From positions 183,376-247,375 of the forward strand of contig CAJNDS010002422.1 of NCBI GenBank assembly GCA_905221605.1: DNA of 64,000 nt. Reading direction: 5' to 3'. Below, piece by piece: positions 1 through 10,594 of this stretch. How positions within the stretch are numbered: the first letter of the stretch is position 1; each line of letters opens with the position of its first letter. A program made the position numbers and the translations under genes. The DNA comes from Symbiodinium natans. Lineage: Eukaryota > Sar > Dinophyceae > Suessiales > Symbiodiniaceae. The notes below the pieces were generated by a model that made no database searches, had not been told where the DNA came from, and saw nothing but the letters and a program-made list of their open reading frames with translations.

Positions 1-175
1 ACGCGGGTTATATCGGGGAATGCTGGGGTGCACGTCACGAGCAGAGGCGCGGACCCCTGCGAAGGCTCCGCGGAGGAGACTCTTTCCCAGAAGTCCTTTC
101 ACAAGGTGCAAACGGCAGGGTTTAGGGCAGGTACAGCAACATCAAGGTAAGCCTACAGGACCAGAGCCTCTACAT

Positions 176-280
176 ATGGGGGTTTCCAAAAAAGGAGGGT
201 ACCGTTTTGTGGGTTCCCTTTTAGAGGATTCTGTTCTATTTGGGGTATAGAAGGTACCCCTATTTTTGGGAAACACCCAT
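176..280. mobile_element. MITE-like palindromic element, copy 1
   Basis: The two ends form an imperfect inverted repeat of about 28 bp. The left arm begins ATGGGGGTTTCC and reaches GGGTACC; the right arm, read on the other strand, begins ATGGGTGTTTCCC and also reaches GGGGTACC. About 25 of 30 positions pair. The element is about 105 bp with no coding capacity. A second element with the same arm motif lies at 4811-4922. The size, inverted termini and recurrence fit a non-autonomous miniature inverted-repeat element, but no target-site duplication is obvious. Confidence 0.55.
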
Positions 281-1606
281 GACCCCAGCCTCGTCAGCGG
301 AATGCTCCACCTGAGCATGAGATTGTAAGCTTCAAGATGGGGCCTGAATTCCCTGATTTCTGTGCCTTGGACCCAGAATCGCAGTCGGGATTCAAGCATC
401 TTGCTTCACGGCACAAAAAAAGTTGCGGTGGCCTCCATGTGCTGCAAAAGGAGGCTCCATGAAAGACTGCTGACGAGAAACCGTGGATCTCTGAAGCACC
501 TCTAAGAAAATGCGTCGCCCCCACAAGTTGAAAATGCGTATCCAGACTTAGCTTAACAGGTTTGCAGATAGCTTAAGCTATACCCAATCTGTGCTGTAGA
601 AATCCAGCGCAGCCACGTTACCTATGTATGACTGCAATTGTCTGCACACCTCTCTGATCCATCCCGGCTGCCTGCAAGAGCCAGATGCACAGGAGAATAT
701 GATTGTCCAAGGCTCAGGGCACGATAACAAAGAGACAGGTGCACCTTGTGTTGATTTGGCTGCCACACACGCAGGCGGTCGCAAGAATCTTCAGCACGGC
801 GGCACGAGGTTGCTAAAGCCGATTCTTTCTCAGGCGCACGAGCTCTTCGCACCATTCTGTGCGCAAGGTTCCTGAGCTGTGGTCCTTCGGGTTTTAGGGT
901 GTGGGTTTCAGGGTTGAGGGTCGGGTCCCCAAACCGGCAACTTTGGCACGGAGGACTTTGTGGGCTACCTGGGCAGCAGTCAGCGAGCGGAGTGGCATTG
1001 ACCTTGGCCAACAGGCACACTAAGGTTCTAAGTAGGGCTTTGCGCATTTGTATTCCTAAGGTACATCTTGGCGACCGACGGAAAACACCCATATTTGAGA
1101 AAAAGCTTCCTTCTGCATCCAGCAGCACCGGAGGCTGGGTCTGATCGATACCCTCAACTGAAACGCCTTAGGTACTTTACTTTGGGGTATAGAAACACAA
1201 ACCCTACTTATAGGCACCCCAAGCCCTGAAGCTTCATCGCCGCTCAATTCCTCAGGGTTCTGGCGAACACCACGCAACTTCCAGTCACCTGGCATCGCGC
1301 AGGTCGGAGGAAGAGGGAGGAAACCACTGGGTTCTTGTTTAGGGTTATACAGTTGCATTGTAGTAGTAATAGAGTGTCTTTATTGCAGTGATGTATTTTG
1401 AAGGTCTTAAGATACAGCCGGCAAAAGGAATCGGAGCTCTTAGGGATCAGGGATTCGAGGAGTTTGGGCTGCAGAAGTGAGGAGAAGAATCGTCAGCGGC
1501 TGCGCTCGGCTACGGCTACGCAGACCCAAGCTCAAAAGTAGGGGTTGATCTGAAGTCTGGGACCTTCGGGGTTTCTTCTGTAAGAGATTCATTACAGCTG
1601 CTGGTA
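281..1606. other. Gene-poor stretch
   Basis: Only short overlapping open frames are present on both strands and none has a recognisable motif. A 14-base string TTTGGGGTATAGAA at 1181-1194 also occurs inside the first MITE-like element at 238-251, so 1080-1225 may be a decayed relative of that element. Confidence 0.4.
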
Positions 1607-2182
1607 CCCTAAACCCTAAACCCTAAACCCTAAACCCTAAACCCTAAACCCTAGAAAGCCCAAAACTCAGCATGGCCCGCCCAGATGACAAGCATTGGAC
1701 GGGGCCTGGCTCCCGTGCCAGGAGCCGCAAGGTCCCGTCCTCTGCCTGCAGAGACACTGCGCACTCAAAGAACAAGACGACAGAGCCCTAAACCCTAAAC
1801 TTCTCAACCCTAAACCCTAAGCTTCTGAACCCTAAACCCTAAACCCTAAACTTCTAAATCCTAAACCCTAACCCCTCAACCCCAAACCCTAAACCCTAAA
1901 CCCTACACCCCACCAGGCTTGTGCCCTCTGGCATCTTGAAAGCCTTAGCGCCCAACCCCGGTGGACATCTCGTCCGTGGGCCTCAACGTTTGAGAAAAGA
2001 ATTGGGGTCAGGGTGTAGGGTTTAGGGTTTGGGTTTAAGGTTTAGGGTTTAGGGTTTAGGGTTTAGGGTTTAGGGTTTAGGGTTTAGGGTTTAGGGTTTA
2101 GGGTTTAGGGTTTAGGGTTTAGGGTTTAGGGTTTAGGGTTTAGGCTTTAGGGTGTAGGGTTTAGGGTTTAGGGTTTAGGGTT
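1607..2182. repeat. Convergent telomere-type arrays around a unique spacer
   Basis: CCCTAAA repeats run from 1607 to 1652 and again from 1786 to about 1912, with some degenerate units. After a spacer of about 90 bp the complementary TTTAGGG repeats run from about 2011 to 2182, with a pure core at 2041-2140. The two blocks face each other and could fold into a long hairpin. The repeat unit is the plant/algal telomere type; its internal position suggests interstitial arrays, although a location near a chromosome end cannot be excluded. Confidence 0.9.
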
Positions 2183-2339
2183 CAAAAGCTCCTGGTCGAG
2201 TAGTTTCTCGTTTAGGCTCGTCGTTTAGAACATCGAAAAGCACCCACCCACCCGAAGTTCCCATAACATTACGAAATACAAAGCTTCTTCTTATTATTAG
2301 GATGGCTCAACAACAAGATTAATAGGGTTCGCAAGGGTC

Positions 2340-2463
2340 TAGGGTTTCAAGGGTTTAGGGTCTCAAGGGTTTAGGGTCTCAAGGGTTTAGGGGCTCAAGG
2401 CCGGGCCTATGCCCACGAAGCCCCGGGCCTATGCCCACGAAGCCCCAGGCCTATGCCCACGAA
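2340..2463. repeat. Short tandem repeats (16 bp and 22 bp units)
   Basis: At 2340-2400 a unit GGGTTTAGGGTCTCAA recurs. It is followed at once by about three tandem copies of a 22-bp unit containing GGCCTATGCCCACGAAGCC (2401-2422, 2423-2444 and a partial third from 2445). The second family is not telomere-derived. Confidence 0.8.
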
Positions 2464-2639
2464 TACCATTAAGGTTTATACATATATGGTAGGACTGGAG
2501 AGGTTTAGGGCCCAACCTGCCTTGGTACTGAGGTGACGGCAGTAGCCTGGGGGTTAGCGATGCCGTCCGATGGGGCGGAAAGCCTCGCAAACAGAGGCTG
2601 GGTTGGGGTTCAAACCTTAGACCCTCGAACGCTTCTAAA

Positions 2640-3050
2640 AACCCCTAAACCCTTAAACGCTTAAAACCCAAAACTCTAAACCCTGAAACCCTAAACCCCA
2701 AACCCTGCACACCCAACAGTTGCTGGAGCCAGCCATGGATGAACGCAGACCTGAGGCCCATGCCCAAGACCGGCACCGAGCTCCGGAGCCTGGATAGCAG
2801 GGTTAGGGTTCAGGGTTTAGGGTGTAGGGTGTAGGGTGTAGGGTGTAGGGTGTAGGGTTTTAGTGGTTTTAGGGGTTTTTGGTGGTTTTAGGTGTTTTAG
2901 AGGTTTTAGGGGTTTAAGGGGTTTTAGGGGGTTTTAGGGGCTTTAGGGGTTTTCGGGGTTTTCGGGGTTTTAGGGGTTTTAGGGGTTTTAGGGGTTTTAG
3001 GGGTTTTAGGGGTGTTAGGGGTTTTAGGGGTTTTAGGGGTTTTGGGTGGT
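2640..3050. repeat. Convergent degenerate telomere-type arrays
   Basis: Degenerate CCCTAAA units at 2640-2707 face TTTAGGG/TGTAGGG units starting near 2800. These grade into a long run of TTTTAGGGG-type 10-bp units at 2860-3045. The spacer (2708-2800) is unique. The polarity is the same as in the other paired arrays in this window. Confidence 0.8.
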
Positions 3051-4430
3051 TGGAGTTTCAGGGCTTAGGACAAAAGAGCGTCCTTTCTTTAGCAAGAAGG
3101 GAACCTTTCCGCATGACACAGACAGAGAAGTGGGCCAGGCCTGCCCTCACGCCGGTCCCGCCATGGAGGCATGGACCTCAGCACGTGAGCCCTTTTGGGG
3201 CTTAGTGCTCCAAACTCTGAACCCTAAACACCCTCAACCCACCTTGCGTTTAGGGTCTAGAGCTGACCTCCTGCTGCTGACGAACTCCGAAAATGTAGGG
3301 AGTCTTCTGGGACCTGCTAGTCGTCTGTCTGCATGACTGCACGTGTGTCTGCTGCACATGCTTCAGCGTCTGCCCATACCATGCTGTTCTGAACTTCTTT
3401 TCACTACAGGGGTAAAGCTAGCGAGAAGCTTTGTCTTGCGCCTTCGTTGTTTTCAGCTGCTTCCTGCAAGCCCTCCATCTGTTGTTGCTGCAAATTAACC
3501 TTGAATATCTCATGAGCCACCATGCGTTGTTCACTTTGCTCAGAACAGGCCCTGAATCCGAATCCTTTGCACGCACATCCACCGTTCTTAGAAAACCGTG
3601 AATAAAGGCACGTGATTGTTTTTGTCCGTTCGTCGTGTCAGCATTGGTCTCACCTGCTTGCTTCTCAGCATTCGTTTTTTCTTTGGTATCAAGTGCTAGC
3701 TCTTGAAGAGAGCCTTACGTCACCACAACATGTACCATTGAACAGGGTCCTACGCAGTAGCCTGCCCTTCATTGTGACAAGCACTAGAAACACCTGAGCA
3801 TGCTATCACGAGATCAAGGTTCTGAATCATCTTTCCCGCCGCACGTTTCAAGCAAGCAGGTGTGCAAGCCCTTTTGTGTGGCCCCTTGCCCGTCCATGTA
3901 CTGTGGCTGCCGTGTTGATGAAAAAGTGTTGTCATGCTGCAAGCTTGTGTACACAGGAATGTATATCTCGTAAAGTTGGCTCTCAGCAAGTACTGGACAG
4001 CAGCGGGCGGACAAAACATGTGGACAGGGCAGCAACCAGCCAAAGTTCTGCTGCAATCTACAGTGTAAGGAATTTGCAAAGTCGGACGAAGCGAAGACAC
4101 AATTTGCGAAACACGGAGGACGCCTGTTCAAGCAGGCTTGTTTACTCACCTTTTGGGGGTTTCTGGCGAGTTTTGCTGGAAAAAGATGTTGTGGTCCCCC
4201 AAGACGTCGAGCGGTCCAAGATTCATGTACACTTGCTGCCCGCAATACTTCTACATGGATTCTATCTGCCGCCCTGAGCCTCATACACAGCAGAGTGGGA
4301 TTGTGATCGCCGAGGGCTTCGTCCTCACAAAGGCTTCATGATGATGCACGCAAGTGCATTCCCAGACTTTCCAAAACTGGGATGGCGAAGTGTATTGTTT
4401 TGGCCTAGTGGTTCGGATGATTGCGGGCCA
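3051..4430. other. No supportable gene
   Basis: Open frames of 60-156 codons overlap on both strands (the largest at 3814-4284 minus and 3876-4277 plus) and show no recognisable motif, repeat or membrane pattern. Exons of a split gene could be present but cannot be identified from sequence alone. Confidence 0.35.
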
Positions 4431-4435
4431 GGGGC

Positions 4436-4698
4436 ACCCTAAACCCTAGACCTAAACCAGTAATCCTACACTAATCCCGAAACCCGTAATCCTAGACTTC
4501 TCCCAAACGACGGGGAGCTGCGAGAAGCTGGTTCCGCCCGCACCTGCGAGAGGAGCCAGAGGCTTCACCTGCCGCCGACATGCTGCCAGGTAGGGTGTAG
4601 GATGTGCCGTGTAGGGTTTAGGGCTCAGGGTTTGGGGTTTGGGGTTTTGGGGTTTAGGGTTTAATTTAGGGTTTAGGGGTTTAGGGTTTAGGGTTTAC
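4436..4698. repeat. Convergent degenerate telomere-type arrays
   Basis: CCCTAAACCCTAG and variants at 4436-4500 face TTTAGGG/TTTGGGG units at about 4590-4698 across a unique spacer of about 90 bp. The arrangement is again C-rich block left, G-rich block right. Confidence 0.75.
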
Positions 4699-4810
4699 AA
4701 CACAAAACTGCTTGGGAGAGTGGGCTTCAGAGAGGAGAGCAGCGGAGCCTCGTCATGCCCCATGTTCGACAGACGTCGCGTCTGCTCCTGAAGCGGAGTC
4801 TGGCTGCCAA

Positions 4811-4922
4811 CATGTGGGGGTTTCCGCACATAAGGGACCCCTAGTATAGGCCCCCAACTAGCGGGATTCCCTTCTCATAAGGACCTGAATAAGGTAACCC
4901 TGATTTCGGAAACCCCCATGTG
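4811..4922. mobile_element. MITE-like palindromic element, copy 2
   Basis: The left end CATGTGGGGGTTTCCG and the inverted right end CACATGGGGGTTTCCG are near-perfect, and the arms continue with weaker pairing through an AAGGG block. The total is about 112 bp with no coding capacity. It shares the GGGGGTTTCC arm core with the element at 176-280, which supports one family. Confidence 0.6.
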
Positions 4923-5118
4923 AAGGCCAGCATGGAACTGTCGACCTCGTGCCACTTGGGGAAGTCGGCGAAATCTGCGTAGTTCCACCCCTGCGGCCAT
5001 CCACACTTTGAGAGACAAGTCGAACTGCTTTCCGCGCTTTTTGCCGCTACAGCCGGACACAAAAGCAAGTCGATGTGGCGATCTCCCTAAATTATGGTCC
5101 TAAGCCGACCCCGCTATT

Positions 5119-5145
5119 TTAGGGTACCCAAAACAGGGACCCTAA
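5119..5145. repeat. Short inverted repeat (hairpin)
   Basis: TTAGGGTACC and GGGACCCTAA pair at nine of ten positions around a 7-base loop, CAAAACA. It lies just upstream of a short start-codon-led frame at 5161. The function is unknown. Confidence 0.45.
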
Positions 5146-5160
5146 TTTTGAGAACTGACC

Positions 5161-5265
5161 ATGTCGCGCGACCTTCTTGAAATCCTTGAAAGTGAAGGAC
5201 TGGCAGAGCTCCTCCAAGACCTGCCAATCTGCCCCGCTGCTGTCAGGAGCTGTGGCAAACATTAA
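5161..5265 (+). CDS. Short acidic leucine-rich frame, possible first exon
   Basis: An ATG-led frame of 34 codons encodes MSRDLLEILESEGLAELL, then QDLPICPAAVRSCGKH, then TAA. The composition (regular Leu and acidic residues, predicted amphipathic helix) is much more protein-like than the surrounding frames. It could be a first exon that continues after splicing or a decayed gene fragment. No family is recognised. Confidence 0.3.
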   Translation: MSRDLLEILESEGLAELLQDLPICPAAVRSCGKH

Positions 5266-6119
5266 AGCCAATAAGTGTCCTAACCTCTACCAGAGCTTGA
5301 AGCCGCCCCGTGGAAAACCTCATGATGCAGCCTCGTCCACCTGTGCCCCATCCACATCCTGCAGCCAGGGAAAGGGACACCTGCCAGGGCACAGTAGAAG
5401 GTATAGGAGTTCTCAGAGCACTCAGCACCGACAGCTATGCATTCTGATCACATGTCGGCTCTCCTCGCGTCCGGCAGGGCAGAGCCGAGTCGCGATTCCA
5501 CTTGCGAGAACCTGGCATCTCTACAGGCACACATGCAGAATGAAACTCAACCTCTCGTGCAGTTATCCCCGAAATATGTGCAAGAACTGTCATCATGACC
5601 AAGCTTTACTACTATTGTTGTGCTTATGGCATTCAAACCTCAAGCGCGGCGGATCTTGTAGCTTTTGGGGACAATTAAAAATTTCAGAACCCACCATGCG
5701 TGTACCAGCTGCGTTCTGCTACCCATAGGATCTTGCTTAAGCACTCGCCCAGTGCGTCATCAAGACCTGCCTCTGAACCCTTTGAGGGGGCCGCCCGAGG
5801 CCCCTGCTACCCCTACCCTTTTGCTGCCCTAGTGCATGAAACCTCAAAAGGAGGGGGGGATCCAGGATTTGCCCGGACCGGTATTAGTATTGAAATCAAC
5901 TTTTTTTGACCCCTCCATTCTACTCCGCGAAAGCCCCAAGAAAGCTCCAGGAGGCCCCACCCTGCTCTTCCTCTGTAAAAAGCAAGAAAGCCCCCTTTGA
6001 GCGGGGTTTGGGGGGTGAACCCTAAACCCTACATGAAAATAGTTTGGGTGGTTGGGGTGGGACTACATGCTAACGGAAGCGAGCGGCTTGGGTGCCTTTA
6101 GCACCAGCAAGCTTCCCTT
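5266..6119. other. No supportable gene
   Basis: A frame of 183 codons covers 5177-5728 on the plus strand, but its product is rich in Ser, Cys and His with no motif, and it overlaps the more plausible frame at 5161. A brief CCCTAAA pair occurs at 6018-6032. Confidence 0.35.
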
Positions 6120-6715
6120 CTGCACATCCTAAACCCTGAACCCTAATAACCCTAATCACCCGAATAACCCTAATAACCCTAAATAAACCTAATAACCCTA
6201 ATAAACACTAATAACCCCAATAACCCTAACAACCCTAATAAAACTTAAAATGAACCTGAGAATAACCCTTATAATCACGATAACCCTAATAACCTGAACA
6301 ACCCTAATAACTTCCCTAATAACCCTAATCACCCGCTTTGTATACTGGCACTCCCTGCCAATTGCTCTATTCAAACCGGACCTGGGCCCTAAGCCCAAAT
6401 CCCGTACCCGAAGCCCGGAACATCCCTGAACATCAAGCGAGACACCCTAAACCCTTTGCAGCAAACCCGGTACCCGTACCACTCTACAACCCTCAACCCC
6501 AAACCCACACACCAGACTTTAAACCTGCCCTGAGCCCTGAACTCCCTAGAGATTCGGATTTAGGATTTAGGATTTAGGATTTAGGGTTTAGGGTTTAGGG
6601 TTTAGGGTTTAGGGTTTAGGGTTTAGGGTTTAGGGTCTAGGGTCTAGGGTCTAGGGTCTGGGGTTTAGGGTTTAGGGTTTAGGGTTTAGGGTTTAGGGTT
6701 TAGGGTTTAGGGAAC
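6120..6715. repeat. Convergent AACCCTAATA and TTTAGGG arrays
   Basis: Degenerate AACCCTAATA units fill 6120-6335. A unique stretch follows, then TTTAGGG units run at 6556-6712, with three TCTAGGG variants at about 6634-6656. The polarity is again C-rich left, G-rich right. Confidence 0.85.
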
Positions 6716-6799
6716 CCTAAAGCCCAAGCGTGCCCAGGCTTGCCACCAGCTCAGGACTTCCACGTCAGCTCGATCGATCTCAAGGCTAGGCCAGGACAC

Positions 6800-7015
6800 C
6801 CTGGGTTTAGGTCGTTTAGGAGTTTTTAGGGGGTTTGGGCGGGGGTTAGGGGTTTGGAGGGGGGTTAGGGTTTTAGTGGGGTTTCCAAGGATTAAGGGGG
6901 CTTGGGAGGATTCAGCGTGGTTTAGTGGATTTTTAGGGTGTTTTGGGGGTTTAGAGTGGGGTTAGGGCGGTTTAGGGGGGGGGTTTAGGGGTTTGGCACG
7001 TTTAGGGTTTCGGAG
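6800..7015. repeat. Degenerate G-rich repeats
   Basis: Loose GGGGTTTAGG and TTTTAGGGG units with variable G runs. This is probably decayed telomere-type sequence like that at 2860-3045. Confidence 0.6.
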
Positions 7016-7124
7016 GTTTCGGGGCAACACCACACTCTCCCACGAACCTAAACAAGCCATGCCCTCTGCTGCTGAATCTAACAAGATTTCTTGTACTGCA
7101 ATCTGCATGAGAGAGGGGGACCTA

Positions 7125-7420
7125 ACCCAACTTCTAAACCCGAAACCCTGAACCCTAAACCTAAACCCTAAACCTAAACCCTAAACCCTGAACCCAGCTC
7201 TTATCCCAGGATTGGGCGCCGGCCGCAGCTCCGGCTGGCCTTGAGCTGCGGACCTGCTTGATACTCTTGTACAAGAAAGGCGACAATGGCTTCCAAATCA
7301 TGGATGTGTGAAATGAGGAGATAATACTAAATATACGTTGCTACGAATGAGACAAATACCGCTTCTAGGACGCGGGGTTTGGGGTTTAGTTTCGGGGTCT
7401 AGGGCTTAAGGTGTAGCGCT
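7125..7420. repeat. Small convergent telomere-type pair
   Basis: CCCTAAA/CCCTGAA units at 7125-7195 face a short GGGTTTGGGGTTTAG block at about 7371-7400 over a spacer of about 175 bp. Confidence 0.55.
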
Positions 7421-8284
7421 GCAACTAAGGTCTTTCCGAGTAATAGGGTGAGTGGTGGACAGTTTTGGGCGCACTCCGGCCAAGCGTTTCTCTCCCGCCA
7501 TCTCTTCCCCCCTACGCTTACGTCATTGGGGAGATCCGGCAAGAGTTCGATGCTCCGAGCCCCTCAGTCCGAGCTCGGAAACATGCTACCCGAACCTGCA
7601 CTCGCCCGCGCCCAAGCCGGGCGGCTTGGGTTGGATTTGGGCACTTAGGCAAGACAGCTCACTTCACAGGAGCGGAAACTCTTCCGTACCGGCAGCAAGA
7701 CTAAGGAAAAAAGCAAGTTCAGCTACCCCCTTTTTGGCTGCACAAACTTCAACAGTATCCCCGGACAATGCCTGCAATTGAAGGCACCGCCCCCGACCAG
7801 AAGGCGGTTCTGAGTAATAGGGGTTCAGGCTTAGGGCTGTGCTCCTTCGGTCCAACCTGACTAGATTTCGCCAACAGTCTCACAAACTTATACGCACCCT
7901 ACTTCGAGGCTGCGAGCTGGCACAATTTCTCATTTTTTTCTTTCTCCCTCAAATGTTGTCGGCGTCCTTTGCCAATCATTCAGGGTCTCTGGAGCTGTGG
8001 ATTCCGGCATTGCTCAGGCCAATGACGACAAGGGAACGTTGTGGGCAGAAAACAGAGCCGAAGCTGCATTATGACATACCTGCTGCAGGTGGTTCTCATG
8101 CACATGGATTGTGAAATTTACATCTCACGTTCCGGGTAACGTGAGAGGCTTTAGCAAGTGCAATGCCGACTAGAAACATCTGCATCTTGGAGCCGACCAA
8201 AGGCTTGGCCTTTGGTTCAGGGCACGAAAACATTTCATTTGAGCAAAGCACGAAGGAGAAAGAGACGATGCATTCTGCAGAAGG
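7421..8284. other. No supportable gene
   Basis: Several overlapping frames of 60-109 codons on both strands lack motifs. The stretch lies downstream of the 3' end of the minus-strand membrane protein gene and may hold its 3' untranslated region. Confidence 0.35.
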
Positions 8285-10594
8285 TCAGGGACACAGGCGA
8301 GTTATGTTCGTCATATTCGACGCGTACACACAGGGTTGTGTTTCCGGGGCGATGCCCAGCTTCTGAAGATGAGTTGTCCAAAAACCGACATATGTTTCAG
8401 CATTTCTTGCAGCATATACCAGAGCCGTGGACAGCAACGATGCAATGGCCGTAAACTGGGCCACTGTCAGCTCCACACCCATGGTTCGCACCACCAGCCA
8501 AGAGTCTAACCGCAGCCTGCTGGCGATCGTTTCGGCCATGTCAACTGCACGGGCAATGCTCTCCAAATCCTTAATCTCGGCCCTGGCCTCCTCGACATCA
8601 CCTTCCAGTGTCCCGCTCTGCTTGGCACCGGTCAGGTAGAACGCACGCGCCTCACCAGCATGGCCAAGCAGCAAGTCGATGGTGCGGCGCCGCAGCATGT
8701 TCACCCGCAGGCCCATAAAGAGCGGCGGCATGGAGAAGAGCAAAAACGACACAAGCACCACCAGTGTCTCGCAAAACAAGACGCCGGGCTGCCACCCCAG
8801 CTGCATATCCATGGGGAAGACAATGTACCAAGCGTTCAAGGCTATCATGGCAAGAAGCGTGAACAGGTTGAAGGCGAAACTAAACTCCAGGCTGAACTTG
8901 CGACGCTTGGTGCTTAGAATAAAATAATTGTACAGCTCATACCAGGCCAATATGTCCTCGGGCTTGTCCACTCGCACGTACGGCACATAATGCCTGGCTG
9001 CAGTCTCCTGATCTGTGAGCATTATGCTAAAAATGCGGTAGGCCTTCGACATCTCAGTGAACAAGAACATTATGCCACGAGGGTATACGAAGCAGACATA
9101 GAAGTGCAGGTACATCATGCTCCAGAACATAACCGATACCGCCTTGCACCCGTCATCCTCTGGCAACTTGAAGTCGACTTGTTTGTGATCCTCACGCAAA
9201 TAGTCAGGTAGGAGCGCCGCAACAACCGACAAGAAGACTGCCAGGAGACCGCCGATGACCTGTGTCGCACCAGTATCAAGTGCCTCTGGCCACCCCACAA
9301 GCAATTGTTCGGCAAGCTTGTCCAAGCCCACCTCTTCCGCGAGATAAGCATCCCGGTAGTCTGCCATGAAGGGAGCAAGATTCTTCTTGTGGGCTTCTCG
9401 CGTTATTTCATCTTTCGGAAGAAGCTCGTCCCCGGAATTCCCCCACCCATCCCAGCACTCATCCTCGCACTTCTCGCACTCATTCAGCTTTGTAGAACTG
9501 TTTGATGTTTCTTTTTGCACAAACTTCTTGGGCAATTTGACTTTCCAACTCTTTCTCCGGCGGAGACGCAGCATACGTTCAGTGAGTGATTCATGTGCGC
9601 AGTTCACGAACTTGCGGTGGAGATCGATCAACAAAAGGATTTGGTGTGCCCGAGTCACCCCTGCCCAGAAAGCAGGCCGAGAAATTCGTCGAAAACAGAG
9701 GCCAAGAAGAAGCAGAAAGAAGCACTGCCAGCGTTCCAACCTCCAGTTGTAGCTCTGACCATCAACCACTTGAAAAATCACCCACAACCATTCCACGAGT
9801 TCGTTGACGTCTTTCTTAGAACAGTTTACGACATGATCGTCATCTCCTCCGCTACTGGTGACGAGTTTCGTGAGCCTTGTCTTGAACTTGTTGCCGACTT
9901 TTTCTTTCAATCTCGCCCACTGACCAGAATCCAGGTTCCTGGTTGCAGCTGTCGATAAGCTCATGCCGGCCTGAAACCACAAAGGCAAGAAGACCTCGCT
10001 CAAAGGCACCTGGCTTCGATCAGCTGCCAAGCTCCATGCCAGAACACTGCAGTTGATGGCAGTTTGAAAAGGGCACATGTAGCACCATTCTGCTGACAGA
10101 TGCTCGCTAGCTTGCTTGTAAAAGGATTTTGCACAGTTTGCCAAATGACTGCCCTCGTCTTTCCCGCTTTTCTCGTCAATCTTTCTCTTATCCCAGGCCT
10201 CGCAGGCCATGTCCGTCCACCTGTACAAGAAATATATTGGACTCGTAAGGTTAATGAGCAAAGACTTGATGATCGCCTGAATGTTGGGCTCGAAGAAGGC
10301 GTTGTGAAAGTGCCCTGCCCGGAATTTCCGGACACGCCCTGCAGGGTCAGCAACCTGAAGTTCATCGCTGTCGACCTGCGCTTGCCCAGCCTTGTCCTCC
10401 AACCTCAAAGGTGCTTCGATGAGCTTCTCGCCACTCCCTGGCGATTCCGTGGGGTTCTGCAAGCCTGGGCCAGCTGTGACAATGTTCTTGCCAGCGGCCT
10501 TGCCCTTCGGCTTGCCCTTGAACCTCTTTGCGCCGCCTGCGTTGAGCGGCTCGCTCTCCGAGGGAGCACCCAACGTAGTAGGAGACTCTGCCAT
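8285..10594 (-). CDS. Large multipass membrane protein, unknown function
   Basis: This is a single uninterrupted frame of 769 codons. I chose the ATG at 10594; the frame stays open 13 codons further upstream but with no ATG. The N-terminal part (about residues 1-100) is polar and low in complexity, with Gly, Lys and Pro. At least six hydrophobic segments follow: around CFFLLLLGLCF, VIGGLLAVFLSVVAALL, MMYLHFYVCFVYP, FAFNLFTLLAMIALNAWYI, LVVLVSFLLFSMPPLF and FTAIASLLSTALVYAA. Between the first and second lies a long charged loop with Lys/Arg and Cys/Glu clusters. No catalytic or transporter signature is visible. The C-terminal tail carries an Asn-Met-Thr sequon. Intronless genes of this kind are frequent in dinoflagellates, either native or from retroposed cDNA. 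The family is not recognised; the membrane location is a firm inference, the function is open. Confidence 0.85.
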   Translation of the reverse strand: MAESPTTLGAPSESEPLNAGGAKRFKGKPKGKAAGKNIVTAGPGLQNPTESPGSGEKLIEAPLRLEDKAGQAQVDSDELQVADPAGRVRKFRAGHFHNAFFEPNIQAIIKSLLINLTSPIYFLYRWTDMACEAWDKRKIDEKSGKDEGSHLANCAKSFYKQASEHLSAEWCYMCPFQTAINCSVLAWSLAADRSQVPLSEVFLPLWFQAGMSLSTAATRNLDSGQWARLKEKVGNKFKTRLTKLVTSSGGDDDHVVNCSKKDVNELVEWLWVIFQVVDGQSYNWRLERWQCFFLLLLGLCFRRISRPAFWAGVTRAHQILLLIDLHRKFVNCAHESLTERMLRLRRRKSWKVKLPKKFVQKETSNSSTKLNECEKCEDECWDGWGNSGDELLPKDEITREAHKKNLAPFMADYRDAYLAEEVGLDKLAEQLLVGWPEALDTGATQVIGGLLAVFLSVVAALLPDYLREDHKQVDFKLPEDDGCKAVSVMFWSMMYLHFYVCFVYPRGIMFLFTEMSKAYRIFSIMLTDQETAARHYVPYVRVDKPEDILAWYELYNYFILSTKRRKFSLEFSFAFNLFTLLAMIALNAWYIVFPMDMQLGWQPGVLFCETLVVLVSFLLFSMPPLFMGLRVNMLRRRTIDLLLGHAGEARAFYLTGAKQSGTLEGDVEEARAEIKDLESIARAVDMAETIASRLRLDSWLVVRTMGVELTVAQFTAIASLLSTALVYAARNAETYVGFWTTHLQKLGIAPETQPCVYASNMTNITRLCP

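Noticed and set aside
1607-3050. True chromosome end
   Set aside because: Arrays occur in both orientations, are degenerate and have unique sequence on both sides, so they look interstitial.
6198-6398. Ile/Val/Arg-rich frame on the minus strand
   Set aside because: It is translation of degenerate AACCCTAATA repeats.
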